Assembly (NCBI RefSeq): GCF_900078685.2
Contig: NZ_LT546166.1
Span: 2,321,868 to 2,385,867 of the forward strand
Reading direction: 5' to 3'
DNA: 64,000 nt
From: Mycolicibacter icosiumassiliensis
Lineage (GTDB): Bacteria; Actinomycetota; Actinomycetes; Mycobacteriales; Mycobacteriaceae
The notes beneath the pieces were generated by a model, which was not told the origin of the DNA, did not search any database, and saw nothing but the letters and a program-made list of their open reading frames with translations. Shown one piece after another: positions 19,103 through 26,676 of this stretch. The translations under genes were made by a program, and so were the position numbers. Within the stretch, counting starts at the first letter, position 1. Each line of letters opens with the position of its first letter.

Positions 19103-19408
19103 TTAGGGGTCGATGTGGTTCTCCGGCATGTAGAACGAGTGCAGCGGGTAATCCCGGCCGGGCCCCATAAAGTGGCAGTCCTGCTGTGACGGCGGCGATT
19201 TCGGCGGCTCGTAGTAGTAGATGACGCAGCGCTGCCAGCTGCCATCGGGCTGAACCGGGCCGTCGCACTTCTGGGCGGTGGAGAAGAACAGCAGCGGGTT
19301 GTCCTCACAGCCCGCCTGGGCCGCCGGCGCCGAGGCGATCAGCCACCCGGCCGCCAGCCCGGTGACCGCCAGGGCGCTGGCCAGGCCCCCGGTGAGGTAG
19401 CGCTTCAC
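19103..19408 (-). CDS. Small secreted protein with four cysteines, unknown function
   Basis: A 101-residue protein with a clear Sec signal peptide: KR at positions 2-3, a hydrophobic core to about residue 28, and a likely AQA cleavage near 32. The mature part has Cys34, Cys48, Cys61 and Cys78, probably two disulfides, and the sequence CDGPVQPDGSWQRC. Many mycobacterial small exported proteins share this type of short cysteine-framed, Pro-rich sequence, but I do not recognise a function. It converges on the flavodoxin gene with a 6-bp gap. The start is GTG. No DNA features suggest recent transfer. Confidence 0.7.
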   Translation of the reverse strand: MKRYLTGGLASALAVTGLAAGWLIASAPAAQAGCEDNPLLFFSTAQKCDGPVQPDGSWQRCVIYYYEPPKSPPSQQDCHFMGPGRDYPLHSFYMPENHIDP

Positions 19409-19528
19409 GGTCGACCCCTTCTCGTCCTGTCGTTTGTCGAGAGACTACGCCGGATGTCGCCGGTGTTTGCCCGGTTGAGTCGGCCGTTCCCGTGCAGTTC
19501 TTATCGTGAGGCGATAGGCTGCGATGCC

Positions 19529-19750
19529 GTGACCCAAGCAAACGACACTGCGTCCACGACGGAGTCCACCACGGACCTGCTTGCGCGCACGCTGGAGTCT
19601 GTGCGCGTCGCCTACGAGAACATCGCGGAGCTGGCAGAGCATCAGAACGGCATTTACGCCGTGGCCCAGTCCGCGAGGGGCACCGCGCTGATCCACGACC
19701 TGCGCAAGCAACTCGACCAGCTCAACAAGATCCTGCCCTTCAAGAGCTAG
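19529..19750 (+). CDS. Short conserved helical protein, unknown function
   Basis: A 73-residue, mostly helical and charged protein (ESVRVAYENIAELAEHQNGIY, then LIHDLRKQLDQLNKIL). The start is the GTG placed 8 nt after a TAGGCT box, a leaderless arrangement; an in-frame ATG at 19454 would add 25 residues with no similarity to the helical core. Signal peptide and membrane segments are absent. The helix-turn-helix-rich composition suggests a small adaptor or dimer, but function cannot be assigned. Its stop overlaps the end of the convergent chimeric ORF. Confidence 0.6.
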   Translation: MTQANDTASTTESTTDLLARTLESVRVAYENIAELAEHQNGIYAVAQSARGTALIHDLRKQLDQLNKILPFKS

Positions 19751-20817
19751 TGCGATCTACAGCGCCGCGGCAGCAGCTTCGGCGACAGCTTGAGTGCCGA
19801 ACAGGTTTCGCAGGTCAGTTCCTTGGTAGGCGTTGCAGTCGACGGTGTGTCCGGCGATGAGGGCTTGGTCGGTGAACTGCCAGGCGGCTGGGGTGGCGCC
19901 GCCGTAGGGTGCCCAGCCTGTTCCGGTGTTGCTGCCGGAGTGGGCGTAGATGGTGGAGGAATATCCGCCGCCGTCGGGGTAGCCCGAGGAGACCAGGTAG
20001 GTGGCCAGTCCCGCCAGCGTGCCCCCTCCCTGCTGTTGCCAATACCAGTGCGGGTAGTAGCCCAGTTGTACGGTGATGCCGGCGGTGTTGAACGCGTCGA
20101 CGACGGCGGGAGACCCGAGGTGGCAGCGGCATCACCAGCCCCGCCGTCCCCCATGAGGTCCGCGATGACCATGAACGGTATCGATTCGAACTCGGCGGGG
20201 AGAACATTGGCTTCGGCTCCGACTAGCTGTTGCAGGGCAGTCGTGATGCCAGATTCCGAACCGCTGCTGACCGCGGTGGCGAGTCCTTGATCGGCGGCGA
20301 GCAAGGCCTGAGCATCGTTGGCCCAGCTCTGGTTGACCGGCTCGAAAAACCATTGGTCGATCACGCTCGACAGCGGGCCGGTGTCCGCCAACACGGTGGA
20401 CTCGACCGGCCCAACGGAACTATTCAAGAGCTGGATTTCGGTGTTCGCTATGGCTACGTTGTCGCTGATGTTCTGAGTAAGTGAGGACTGAAGGTCGCTC
20501 GGAGCGTCGGAGACGTCGATGCCGGCGAGCACGGACTTTTCTTCGGTGAAATCCGTGACGGCGGTGCTCAACAAATCAGTCGGGCTGGCGGTGTCGCTGG
20601 CGGTCGCCGACCCGCTGGTGGACGGGTCGCCGAGCAGACTCTCCACATCGGCCCATAGCCAGCCCAGGCCCGAACTGCTTGTGGCACTGGTGATATCGAC
20701 AACGTCACTACCCGGGGCAGCGTGAGCGGCACCCGACCCGAGCGCCACCGCCGTGGCGATGGCCCCGCCGATAAGAGTCGCACCGGTGCCGAACCGGCGC
20801 ACGCCCTGAGCGGACAT
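19747..20817 (-). CDS. Chimeric ORF: secreted Ala/Ser-rich protein fused out of frame to GH25 remnant
   Basis: A 356-residue frame. Residues 1-230 are a close paralogue of the secreted protein at 26.9-27.6 kb: signal peptide ending near GAAHAAPG, then a helical domain ending in LMGDGGAGDAAATSG. After that the paralogue reads a few more residues and stops, whereas here a deletion of about 560 bp has joined it to the 3' third of a GH25 gene. The join is out of frame, so residues 234-356 are a Pro/Ser/Thr-rich tail that reads the GH25 DNA in the wrong phase. The N-terminal domain may still be made and exported. The tail is probably not a selected sequence. Confidence 0.6.
   Translation of the reverse strand: MSAQGVRRFGTGATLIGGAIATAVALGSGAAHAAPGSDVVDITSATSSSGLGWLWADVESLLGDPSTSGSATASDTASPTDLLSTAVTDFTEEKSVLAGIDVSDAPSDLQSSLTQNISDNVAIANTEIQLLNSSVGPVESTVLADTGPLSSVIDQWFFEPVNQSWANDAQALLAADQGLATAVSSGSESGITTALQQLVGAEANVLPAEFESIPFMVIADLMGDGGAGDAAATSGLPPSSTRSTPPASPYNWATTRTGIGNSREGARWRDWPPTWSPRATPTAADIPPPSTPTPAATPEQAGHPTAAPPQPPGSSPTKPSSPDTPSTATPTKELTCETCSALKLSPKLLPRRCRSH
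19757..20107 (-). pseudogene. GH25 lysozyme-like gene remnant (C-terminal third)
   Basis: In the frame one base off the chimeric ORF, this DNA encodes the C-terminal part of a GH25 domain closely matching the copy at 26.0-26.3 kb (FNTAGITVQLGYYP, then APYGGATPAAWQFTDQA and DCNAYQGTDLRNLFG). It keeps its own stop with a VAEAAAAAL tail. The catalytic N-terminal two thirds are gone, removed by the deletion that fused it to the secreted-protein gene. No start codon or promoter of its own is visible. Confidence 0.65.
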
Positions 20818-21030
20818 TTCACAACCCCCATGCAAATCATCGCTTCTCATCAGCGATATGGCGCCCGACGATATCACGCCGCAGCGGGTCGTGCCAGAGC
20901 GAAATTGTTTCGTGCTGAAGCAATTTCGCCGCCGATACAGTGGGAGATGACTGGTGGTTGCCTGCAAAATCTCTGTGCAATCGGGACCTCAGAGCGGTGC
21001 GCGCCCAACCGACATCGGGCCGGAACCGCG
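19790..21030. repeat. Duplicated segment, copy A (partner of 26045-27835)
   Basis: GH25 3' sequence, secreted-protein gene and about 210 bp of upstream DNA are repeated, in the same orientation, at 26045-27835. Similarity is obvious throughout by eye, highest in the GH25 part and the upstream leader. Copy A lacks roughly 560 bp present in copy B between the two genes. An acyl-CoA ligase gene follows both copies, so the original duplicated unit was larger. Confidence 0.75.
20899..20929. promoter_or_regulatory. Conserved dyad upstream of secreted-protein gene, copy A
   Basis: GCGAAATTG and CAATTTCGC are perfect 9-bp inverted halves with 13 bases between. The same dyad, with one changed base and the same spacing, lies upstream of the paralogous gene at 27711-27741. 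It is 82 bp before the start codon. It could be an operator or an RNA hairpin in the leader. Confidence 0.45.
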
Positions 21031-21095
21031 TGGCGCTCGGCGACCTCGGCCGCGTACCTCCGTGCGAGTTGTCTCTCCCGGTATCTCCGGCGGAC

Positions 21096-21500
21096 CTAGA
21101 GCACAGTGATCGCGACGGGTATACCGAGCTGATCAGTGGCACTGGCCAAGCGGCTGTCGAGGGTGATCACGGTGGCGGAGTGTTCGGCGGCGACAGCGAC
21201 ATACAAGCCGTCGTAGATCGAGATGTTGTGCCGCCAGGTCCAGGCGGTGCGCAGGAGTAGTGCATCAGGAAGAACGTATTCGATGGCGAGTGCGGTGACG
21301 GCGTCGGCGGCGGCGTCGGCGTCCTCAGGTTCCAATTGCCTGCGCAATACGGCCTTGTGCAGGGTGCGTAGCACCTCGCCCGGCATGTGGGCCGGCGCGA
21401 GCCAGCCGTCGTCGCCGTTGATGGCCGCGCGTGCCGCGTCGCCTTGGGGAGTGCCGCTGGTGAGAGCCAACACCAGAACGCCCGCGTCCACCACGATCAC
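21096..21500 (-). CDS. vapC: PIN-domain ribonuclease toxin, VapC family
   Basis: A 134-residue PIN-domain protein. The acidic metal-binding set is Asp5 (VDAG), Glu42 (PGEV), Asp97 (YDGLYVA) and Asp115 (TLDSRL). VapC toxins cleave specific tRNAs or rRNA with Mg2+ and are held inactive by a cognate VapB. The start is GTG, ten bases downstream of the antitoxin stop. The pair lies in the accessory 20-30 kb region. Target RNA cannot be predicted from sequence. Confidence 0.87.
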   Translation of the reverse strand: MIVVDAGVLVLALTSGTPQGDAARAAINGDDGWLAPAHMPGEVLRTLHKAVLRRQLEPEDADAAADAVTALAIEYVLPDALLLRTAWTWRHNISIYDGLYVAVAAEHSATVITLDSRLASATDQLGIPVAITVL

Positions 21501-21510
21501 CGGAGGAAAC

Positions 21511-21741
21511 TCACCCGTCGCGGTCGGCGCGGATGACGGTCGCTACTTCCTGGGCCGTCATGGTGAGGCTGCGATGACCAGCCAACGTCTCCAACAGTTG
21601 CCGGTTGCGCCCCGCCCGGTACTCCCGTTCCAACAGTGAGCGCAGATACGTTTGGGTGGACTGGCCGCGCGCCTCGGCGCGGGCCGCCAGCGCGTCGCGA
21701 ACTTCTTCGGGGACGTCCTTGATCTGAATCGCAACTGCCAT
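21511..21741 (-). CDS. vapB: VapB/FitA-like ribbon-helix-helix antitoxin
   Basis: A 76-residue antitoxin. The N-terminal ribbon-helix-helix (AVAIQIKDVPEEVRDALAARAEARGQSTQTYLRSLL) binds DNA; the C-terminal part should wrap the toxin. The ATG chosen is about 7 nt from an antisense-strand TAGTTT box (21753-21748), consistent with leaderless transcription; an in-frame GTG lies two codons upstream. Three identical palindromes just upstream are the likely operator. Like other VapB proteins it should repress its own operon, most strongly together with VapC. Confidence 0.83.
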   Translation of the reverse strand: MAVAIQIKDVPEEVRDALAARAEARGQSTQTYLRSLLEREYRAGRNRQLLETLAGHRSLTMTAQEVATVIRADRDG

Positions 21742-21757
21742 GGCCACAAACTATCAC

Positions 21758-21798
21758 ATGCGCATGACATGCGCATGTCACGCGTAGGTCATGCGCAT
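21758..21798. promoter_or_regulatory. vapBC operator: three phased ATGCGCAT palindromes
   Basis: ATGCGCAT occurs at 21758-21765, 21769-21776 and 21791-21798, that is 11 and 22 bp apart. A degenerate match falls in the missing 11-bp slot near 21780. The first copy abuts the vapB -10 box. Whole-turn spacing on one DNA face is what cooperative ribbon-helix-helix binding would need. Confidence 0.65.
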
Positions 21799-21859
21799 GT
21801 TCCCGTTGGCATGCCGAGTAACTCTGGCTGACACGGCGGCGAGCCTTAGGCTCGGCCGC

Positions 21860-22288
21860 ATGGAACAACAGGTGCACTTCGTCACCATTGCGGCAACCGA
21901 CCTGGACGCGACCAGGAATTTCTACGGCGCGCTGGGCTGGCGGCCCCTGCTGGACGTCGAGGGCGAGATCATCTTCTACCAGGTAGCCGCCGGTCAGGTG
22001 CTGGGCTTTTTTCTGGCCGACAAGTTCAATCAGGACCTGGCGCTGCCCGGCGATCATTCCCGGGTCTCCGGGGTCACCGTGGCGCACAACGTCGAGAGTC
22101 CCGACGCCGTCATCGCGCTGGCCGACGCAATGGCCGTCGCGGGTGGCGTCGTGATCAAGGCGCCGCAACTGGGCCAATTCGGTGGGGTGTTCCACGCCCA
22201 CGTCCAAGACCCCAACGGACTGATCTGGGAGATCGCCCACAACCCCGGCTGGCGGATCGCGCCCGATGGCACGGTAAGCCTGGGCTGA
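21860..22288 (+). CDS. Glyoxalase/VOC superfamily protein
   Basis: A 142-residue vicinal-oxygen-chelate protein with the paired beta-alpha-beta-beta-beta layout: an N-terminal VHFVTIAATDLDATRNFYGALGW module and a C-terminal HAHVQDPNGLIWEI module. The conserved DPNG turn and a Glu in the last strand are typical metal-site features. A TAGGCT box lies 8 nt before the ATG, so it is probably leaderless; a longer in-frame start at 21791 would overlap the vapBC operator and is rejected. Family members include glyoxalases, dioxygenases and drug-binding proteins, so specific function is open. Confidence 0.82.
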   Translation: MEQQVHFVTIAATDLDATRNFYGALGWRPLLDVEGEIIFYQVAAGQVLGFFLADKFNQDLALPGDHSRVSGVTVAHNVESPDAVIALADAMAVAGGVVIKAPQLGQFGGVFHAHVQDPNGLIWEIAHNPGWRIAPDGTVSLG

Positions 22289-22331
22289 CGTCGTAGGGTG
22301 GCCGGAAGTAGCGGGAAAGGACCCCACGACG

Positions 22332-22652
22332 ATGCCCTCACTGCTGAGTGCGGCGCTGGGTGCGGCGGACCTGCAACGCACCATCGACGAGCGCATCGAC
22401 GACTTGGTCGCGGCCTCCGATCGCACACGAGCGCTGCGGTCGGCGGCACTGTCCTATCAGGGCAACTGGCGTGACGTGGTCTTTTTCATGTCCTCGGTGC
22501 TGTTCACCTATGTCTGGTGGCACATCGACCATGACCGCGGCAATTGGCTGCCGATGTTCATCGTGCTGACCCTGGCCTGCATCGTGTCCGCGGTCTACGC
22601 CCTGCGTGGGACGTTCCGGGTGGTGACGCACGGCTGGCGACGCCGGCGATGA
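22332..22652 (+). CDS. Small two-helix membrane protein, unknown function
   Basis: A 106-residue protein. An N-terminal soluble helical part of about 48 residues is followed by two hydrophobic segments (VVFFMSSVLFTYVWW near 50-64 and MFIVLTLACIVSAVYAL near 75-91) and a basic tail WRRRR. A GGGAAAGGA ribosome-binding site precedes the ATG. The gene lies directly upstream of the acyl-CoA ligase with a 10-bp gap. At the second ligase locus only its first six codons and last few bases survive (28848-28886), which shows it belonged to the duplicated unit. Confidence 0.65.
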   Translation: MPSLLSAALGAADLQRTIDERIDDLVAASDRTRALRSAALSYQGNWRDVVFFMSSVLFTYVWWHIDHDRGNWLPMFIVLTLACIVSAVYALRGTFRVVTHGWRRRR

Positions 22653-22662
22653 CGGGCCGCTC

Positions 22663-24189
22663 ATGACACAAGTCGTCGAAATCACCCGGCACCGCAACCC
22701 GTTTCCGGTGACCGGGGTGATCCGCGACCACAACGGTGTCGCGCATTACGAGCAGCTGCCCGCCACGCTGCTCGACCTGTTGGCCGAACAGGCGGAGCAG
22801 CGGCCCGACAGTGAAGCCGTGGTGGAACTCGGGGGCGACCGGCTGACCTACCGGCAGCTGTGGCAGCGGGCCGCGCGGGTGGCCGGCGGACTGCGTAGCG
22901 AGGGTCTGGCGCGCGGTGACCGGGTCGCGTTGCGCTACCCGGCGGGACTGGACTGGGTGCTGGGGTTCTGGGGAACGTTGATGGCCGGCGGCATACCGGT
23001 GGCCGTCAATACCCGTTCGGCCGCACCGGAAGTCGACTTCGTGCTCACCGATGCCGGAGCTCGGGTGGACCTGGCACCCGGCGCCACACTGCCCGATGGC
23101 CAACCGTATGTGGTGGACGGGCTCGAAGCGGGCGACACCGCGGCGCTGTTCTACACCTCCGGCACCACCGGCAGCCCCAAGGGAGTGCCCACCACCCACG
23201 AGGCGTTTGCGACTAACGCCGAGAACATGGTGCGCACCTTGGGCCGGTCCCGAGCATTGGGCGAGGAGTATCGCACGCTGATCTCGGTTCCACTGTTCCA
23301 CGTGACCGGCTGCAACTCCCAACTGCTGGTCGCGGCCTACACCGGCGGCACGGCGGTCATCATGCCGTCGCTGAACCTTCCCGGGTTGATCGCGACGCTT
23401 CCGGCGCAACGGATTTCATCGATGGTGGCGGTGCCCGCCATATACTCCCTGCTGCTGCGGCACCCCGACTTCGCCCGGTCCGACGTGAGCGGGGTGCGCT
23501 GGGTCGGCTACGGCGGCGCCCCAACCGCGCCCGCGCTGGTGTCCTCGCTGCGCGAGGCGTTCGGCGCAGCAACGGTGTTCAACGGCTACGGCATGACCGA
23601 GACGGCCTCGCTGATGACGGTGCTGCCGGACTCCGACGCGGTCGCACACGCGGACTCGGTCGGCTACGTTGTGCCCTCGGGAGACATCGGTGTCGTTCCG
23701 CTCGGTGACGATCCCACCACCGGTGAACTGGTGGTGCGCGGCGCGAATGTGATGCGGGGCTACTGGAACCGGCCCGATGCCACGGCGGCCACCATCGTCG
23801 ACGGCTGGCTGCACACCGGCGATGTGGTGCGTGTCGACGACGCCGGCCGGGTGCACATCATCGACCGGCTCAAGGACATCATCAACCGCGGCGGCGAGAA
23901 CGTCTCCAGCGTCGAAGTGGAGGCCGCACTGCTGTCGGCGCCCGGGGTGGCCGACGCCTGCGTGCTCGCGGTGCCCGACGACGTGATGGGCGAGAAGGTC
24001 GGCGCGGTGTTGCTCGGCGAGGGCATAGACGTGGCCGCGGTGGTTAACCACTGCCGCGGCCAGCTGGCGGACTTCAAGGTGCCGCAGTACATCGCTGTGG
24101 TCACCGAGGCACTGCCCCGCACCGCCAGCGGCAAACTGCTCAAAACGCAGCTGCGTGAGCAGGTGCGATGGGGCCAGCCGCTGCGGTAG
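22663..24189 (+). CDS. Acyl-CoA ligase / ANL-superfamily adenylate-forming enzyme, copy A
   Basis: A 508-residue class I adenylate-forming enzyme. The P-loop-like motif YTSGTTGSPKGVP is near residue 164, GYGMTETAS near 308, and the hinge segment HTGDVVRVDDAGRVHIIDRLKD near 382-402 leads to the C-terminal lid. The final SGKLLK supplies the adenylation lysine near 495. Such enzymes activate a carboxylic acid as acyl-AMP and transfer it to CoA. The length is typical of short FadD-like ligases. It is a close paralogue of the ligase at 28.9 kb. Substrate is unknown. Confidence 0.9.
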   Translation: MTQVVEITRHRNPFPVTGVIRDHNGVAHYEQLPATLLDLLAEQAEQRPDSEAVVELGGDRLTYRQLWQRAARVAGGLRSEGLARGDRVALRYPAGLDWVLGFWGTLMAGGIPVAVNTRSAAPEVDFVLTDAGARVDLAPGATLPDGQPYVVDGLEAGDTAALFYTSGTTGSPKGVPTTHEAFATNAENMVRTLGRSRALGEEYRTLISVPLFHVTGCNSQLLVAAYTGGTAVIMPSLNLPGLIATLPAQRISSMVAVPAIYSLLLRHPDFARSDVSGVRWVGYGGAPTAPALVSSLREAFGAATVFNGYGMTETASLMTVLPDSDAVAHADSVGYVVPSGDIGVVPLGDDPTTGELVVRGANVMRGYWNRPDATAATIVDGWLHTGDVVRVDDAGRVHIIDRLKDIINRGGENVSSVEVEAALLSAPGVADACVLAVPDDVMGEKVGAVLLGEGIDVAAVVNHCRGQLADFKVPQYIAVVTEALPRTASGKLLKTQLREQVRWGQPLR

Positions 24190-24238
24190 TCGGCGTCAAC
24201 CCGGGTAGGAGATCCTGTACCAGTTGGGGCCGTCTGAA

Positions 24239-25498
24239 TCAGGTCGTGGAGGTCTGCCACAGGGCGCTCACTGGCATGGCGAGCATTTTTGGCCCAAATG
24301 GCAGGGTCTGCGCTCCGGTGTGCATGACAATGCCGGCACGGAAATCGTCGCCGGTCCGCTGGGCGAGGTGCCGCAGTCCACGGAAGTCGGCGGGCCCGAC
24401 AGTCGAGGCCGCTTTGACCTCGATGCCGACAACGTCACCGCATCGATGTTCGAGGACGGCGTCCACCTCGACTTGATCCCTGGTCCGGTAATGGAAGAGC
24501 GCAACGTCTTCGTCACACCAGGTCAGCTGGCGTGCCAGTTCCATCAGGACGAAGCCCTCAAGGAGGGGGCCGAACTGGCCCGTAGGCCGCAAAATGCTAC
24601 GCGCGTCCGCGCCGATCTGGTGCGCAGCGATACCGGAGTCGACGAACGCGAGTTTGGGGGCTGTCGTTGCTCTGGTGCTGACGTTTCGGGACCACGCCGG
24701 TATCCGCTTGACGAGAAAGACCTCTTCGAGCAGGGCGACATACTTCTTGACCGTCGTAGCGCCGAGCCCGAGTTCGTTGCCCAAGGTGGCGATGGACAGC
24801 AGCTGCCCTGATCGGGCGGCCAGCATCTGAACCAATGCGCGCATCTCGGTTGTCCGCTCGATCTCCGACAATTGCTGCACATCGCGGGCGATCAGATCGC
24901 CGAGGTACGAATTGAAAAAGCTGCGCCGTCGCCGATCGTTGGTTCGTGCGACCGCTTCTGGGAAGCCGCCACGAACGAGTCGCTCGGCGTACTCCGGTCG
25001 TGAAACCGTGGAGCTGTGACGCAGCTTGTCGCCCTGGGCGAAGACGGCGTCGATGAATCCGTCAGGGGCTCTGTCGATCTCCCCTTGGGAGAAGGGCCAG
25101 AGCTCAATAGTCTCCATTCTGCCCACGAGAGTGTCGGGTAGGGACCGCAGGCCGAGCACGCGCGCCGATCCGGTCAGCAGAAAGCGCCCGGGCGTGGGGT
25201 CTGCATCCACCTGGGCCTTGATGGACAGCAGCAGATCGGGTGCTCGTTGGATCTCGTCGATGACCATCGGGCCGGATTGGTCGACGAAGCCGTCCGGGTC
25301 TTCAAGGGCGGCCTGTCGGGTCAGGGAGGTGTCCAGATCACGCCATTCAGCGTTGCGGCCCTTTGCTATGAGCCGAACCAGAGTGCTCTTGCCGCTTTGG
25401 CGGGCACCGTTGACCAGCACAACTCGGGTGTCCTCCAGAGCCGCGTTCACGGCAGCCTCGGCGTGTCGGGGCAAAACCGGTCCCAGCAGGGTACGCAT
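24239..25498 (-). CDS. AAA ATPase with DUF4143 (archaeal-type ATPase-like) domain
   Basis: A 419-residue protein. Walker A is GARQSGKST near 32-40, and Walker B is MVIDEIQRAPDLLLSIK near 78-93. A GSARVLGL sensor-type segment is near 111. After a linker the DUF4143 domain runs from about 190 with a winged-helix-like part and a restriction-endonuclease-like fold at the end (DQVEVDAVLEH, GIEVKAAS near 350-372). The E-V-D ... E-V-K pattern resembles PD-(D/E)xK nucleases. The ATG has a GGGAG ribosome-binding site; a longer frame upstream is rejected. The function of such standalone ATPases is poorly known. Repeats lie in its promoter region. Confidence 0.82.
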   Translation of the reverse strand: MRTLLGPVLPRHAEAAVNAALEDTRVVLVNGARQSGKSTLVRLIAKGRNAEWRDLDTSLTRQAALEDPDGFVDQSGPMVIDEIQRAPDLLLSIKAQVDADPTPGRFLLTGSARVLGLRSLPDTLVGRMETIELWPFSQGEIDRAPDGFIDAVFAQGDKLRHSSTVSRPEYAERLVRGGFPEAVARTNDRRRRSFFNSYLGDLIARDVQQLSEIERTTEMRALVQMLAARSGQLLSIATLGNELGLGATTVKKYVALLEEVFLVKRIPAWSRNVSTRATTAPKLAFVDSGIAAHQIGADARSILRPTGQFGPLLEGFVLMELARQLTWCDEDVALFHYRTRDQVEVDAVLEHRCGDVVGIEVKAASTVGPADFRGLRHLAQRTGDDFRAGIVMHTGAQTLPFGPKMLAMPVSALWQTSTT

Positions 25499-25531
25499 CC
25501 ACACTCCCCTCTGTCGGACTTGCTGGAGCAC

Positions 25532-25620
25532 GTGGATCTGCCGCTACTATACGCGTGGATCTGCCGCATAGTAGCGCGCGGATCTGCCGCTACTGTGCGC
25601 GTGGATCCGCCGTGCTATGA
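25532..25620. repeat. Four imperfect tandem repeats in the ATPase promoter region
   Basis: A unit of roughly 22-25 bp beginning GGATCTGCCG (GGATCCGCCG in the last copy) recurs four times, at about 25534, 25557, 25580 and 25603. Within it, CGCTACTAT (25542-25550) and ATAGTAGCG (25568-25576) form a perfect 9-bp dyad. On the minus strand TATAGT and TACTAT are plausible -10 boxes for the ATPase gene. Operator repeats for autoregulation are an inference. Confidence 0.55.
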
Positions 25621-25998
25621 CTTGCGCTGACCGGGAGTTGTCAGTGGCTCGCGGTTAGCGTTCGAGGCGTGTGGACGTGACGTGACGTCCTGCAATCGAG
25701 AAGGGGAGAGAGATGGAGGACGAACACAGCGAGGAGAACACAGCGAGGATGAGCCGGAATCGCGGGCGGGCCATCTTCGTCGGTCGGAATCGGACAAATC
25801 GGACATTCTCGCGGCAACGTGAATCAACCCCTGGAATGCGTGTGGGTTGACGCGATAAATCTGCAGGTCAAAGGCCCGAGGCAATTGGCTGTGCCCCAAG
25901 AAGGTCGGATGCCAGACCATCGGACAAACCCCATCGAGAGACGGGCCTTTGCCTCGGACGGTGGCACGGGCGACCCCGATGGGTGTTCTGAACAGCGG
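25621..25998. other. Intergenic region with one weak small ORF
   Basis: No recognisable gene. One 45-codon plus-strand ORF (25713-25850) has a good GGGGAG ribosome-binding site and an Arg/Asn-rich product beginning MEDEHSEENTARM, but no similarity I know and no promoter. The short repeats GAGGA-AACACAGCGAGGA and CGGTCGGAATCGGACAAATCGG give the region a low-complexity look. It lies between the ATPase promoter repeats and the GH25 gene end, probably a junction of the accessory segment. Confidence 0.35.
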
Positions 25999-26676
25999 TT
26001 ATAGCGCTATGGCTCCGTCAGGTGTCGGCGCTCGGGTGGTCGGGGTGGTGCCGAACAGGTTTCGCAGGTCGGTTCCTCGGTAGGCGTTGCAGTCGACGGT
26101 GCGTCCGGCGATGCGGGCTTGGTCGGTGAACTGCCAGGCGGCTGGGGTGGCGCCGCCGTAGGGTGCCCAGCCTGTTCCGGTGTTGCTGCCGGAGCGGGCG
26201 TAGATGGTGGAGGAATATCCGCCGCCGTCGGGGTAGCCCGAGGAGACCAGGTAGGTGGCCAGTCCCGCCAGCGTGCCCCCGCCCTGCTGTTGCCAATACC
26301 AGTTTGGGTAGTAGCCCAGTTGTACGGTGATGCCAGCGGTGTTGAACGCGTCGACGACGGCGGTCAGGTTGGCGAGGTTGCCGCCGTTGGCTTCCCAGTC
26401 CAGCATCGCGACCGGTCCGCCGTTGTTGGCCGTCCAGGTGTGGGCTTGGGCAGCCGGGTTATCGGTAGTGACGTAGTGGTAGCCGATGACGGGCAGATCA
26501 TTGTGCTGGCACCATTGCTGCACAGGCGGCCAGTAGGGGTCTTCGTAGTAGCTGCCTTCGGAGACCTTGTGGCAGATGCCGCTAAAGCCTTCGGGAACAA
26601 GCTGTTCCAGGAAATCGATGGCGTCCTGTGTCGATGACCAGTTGTTGTTGCTGCAATCGGGGTAGAACAGCGTCAC
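25999..26676 (-). CDS. GH25 lysozyme-like protein (phage-lysin-like domain), copy B
   Basis: A 225-residue GH25 domain starting directly at the first strand (VTLFYPDCSNNNW). The expected acidic set is Asp7, Glu40 (KVSEG), and the DWE pair Asp93/Glu95 (MLDWEANG). Further on are GYYPNWYWQQ and APYGGATPAAWQFTD. GH25 enzymes cleave the MurNAc-GlcNAc bond of peptidoglycan; single-domain forms are common in mycobacteriophage lysins. No signal peptide is visible from this GTG, nor from an ATG 12 codons upstream. The GTG overlaps the stop of a preceding 58-codon ORF as GTGA, which favours this start. A truncated copy is at 19.8 kb. Confidence 0.72.
   Translation of the reverse strand: MTLFYPDCSNNNWSSTQDAIDFLEQLVPEGFSGICHKVSEGSYYEDPYWPPVQQWCQHNDLPVIGYHYVTTDNPAAQAHTWTANNGGPVAMLDWEANGGNLANLTAVVDAFNTAGITVQLGYYPNWYWQQQGGGTLAGLATYLVSSGYPDGGGYSSTIYARSGSNTGTGWAPYGGATPAAWQFTDQARIAGRTVDCNAYRGTDLRNLFGTTPTTRAPTPDGAIAL

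Noticed and set aside
25532..25620. CRISPR-like array
   Set aside because: Units are directly adjacent, imperfect and only four in number, with no spacers of uniform length and no cas genes.
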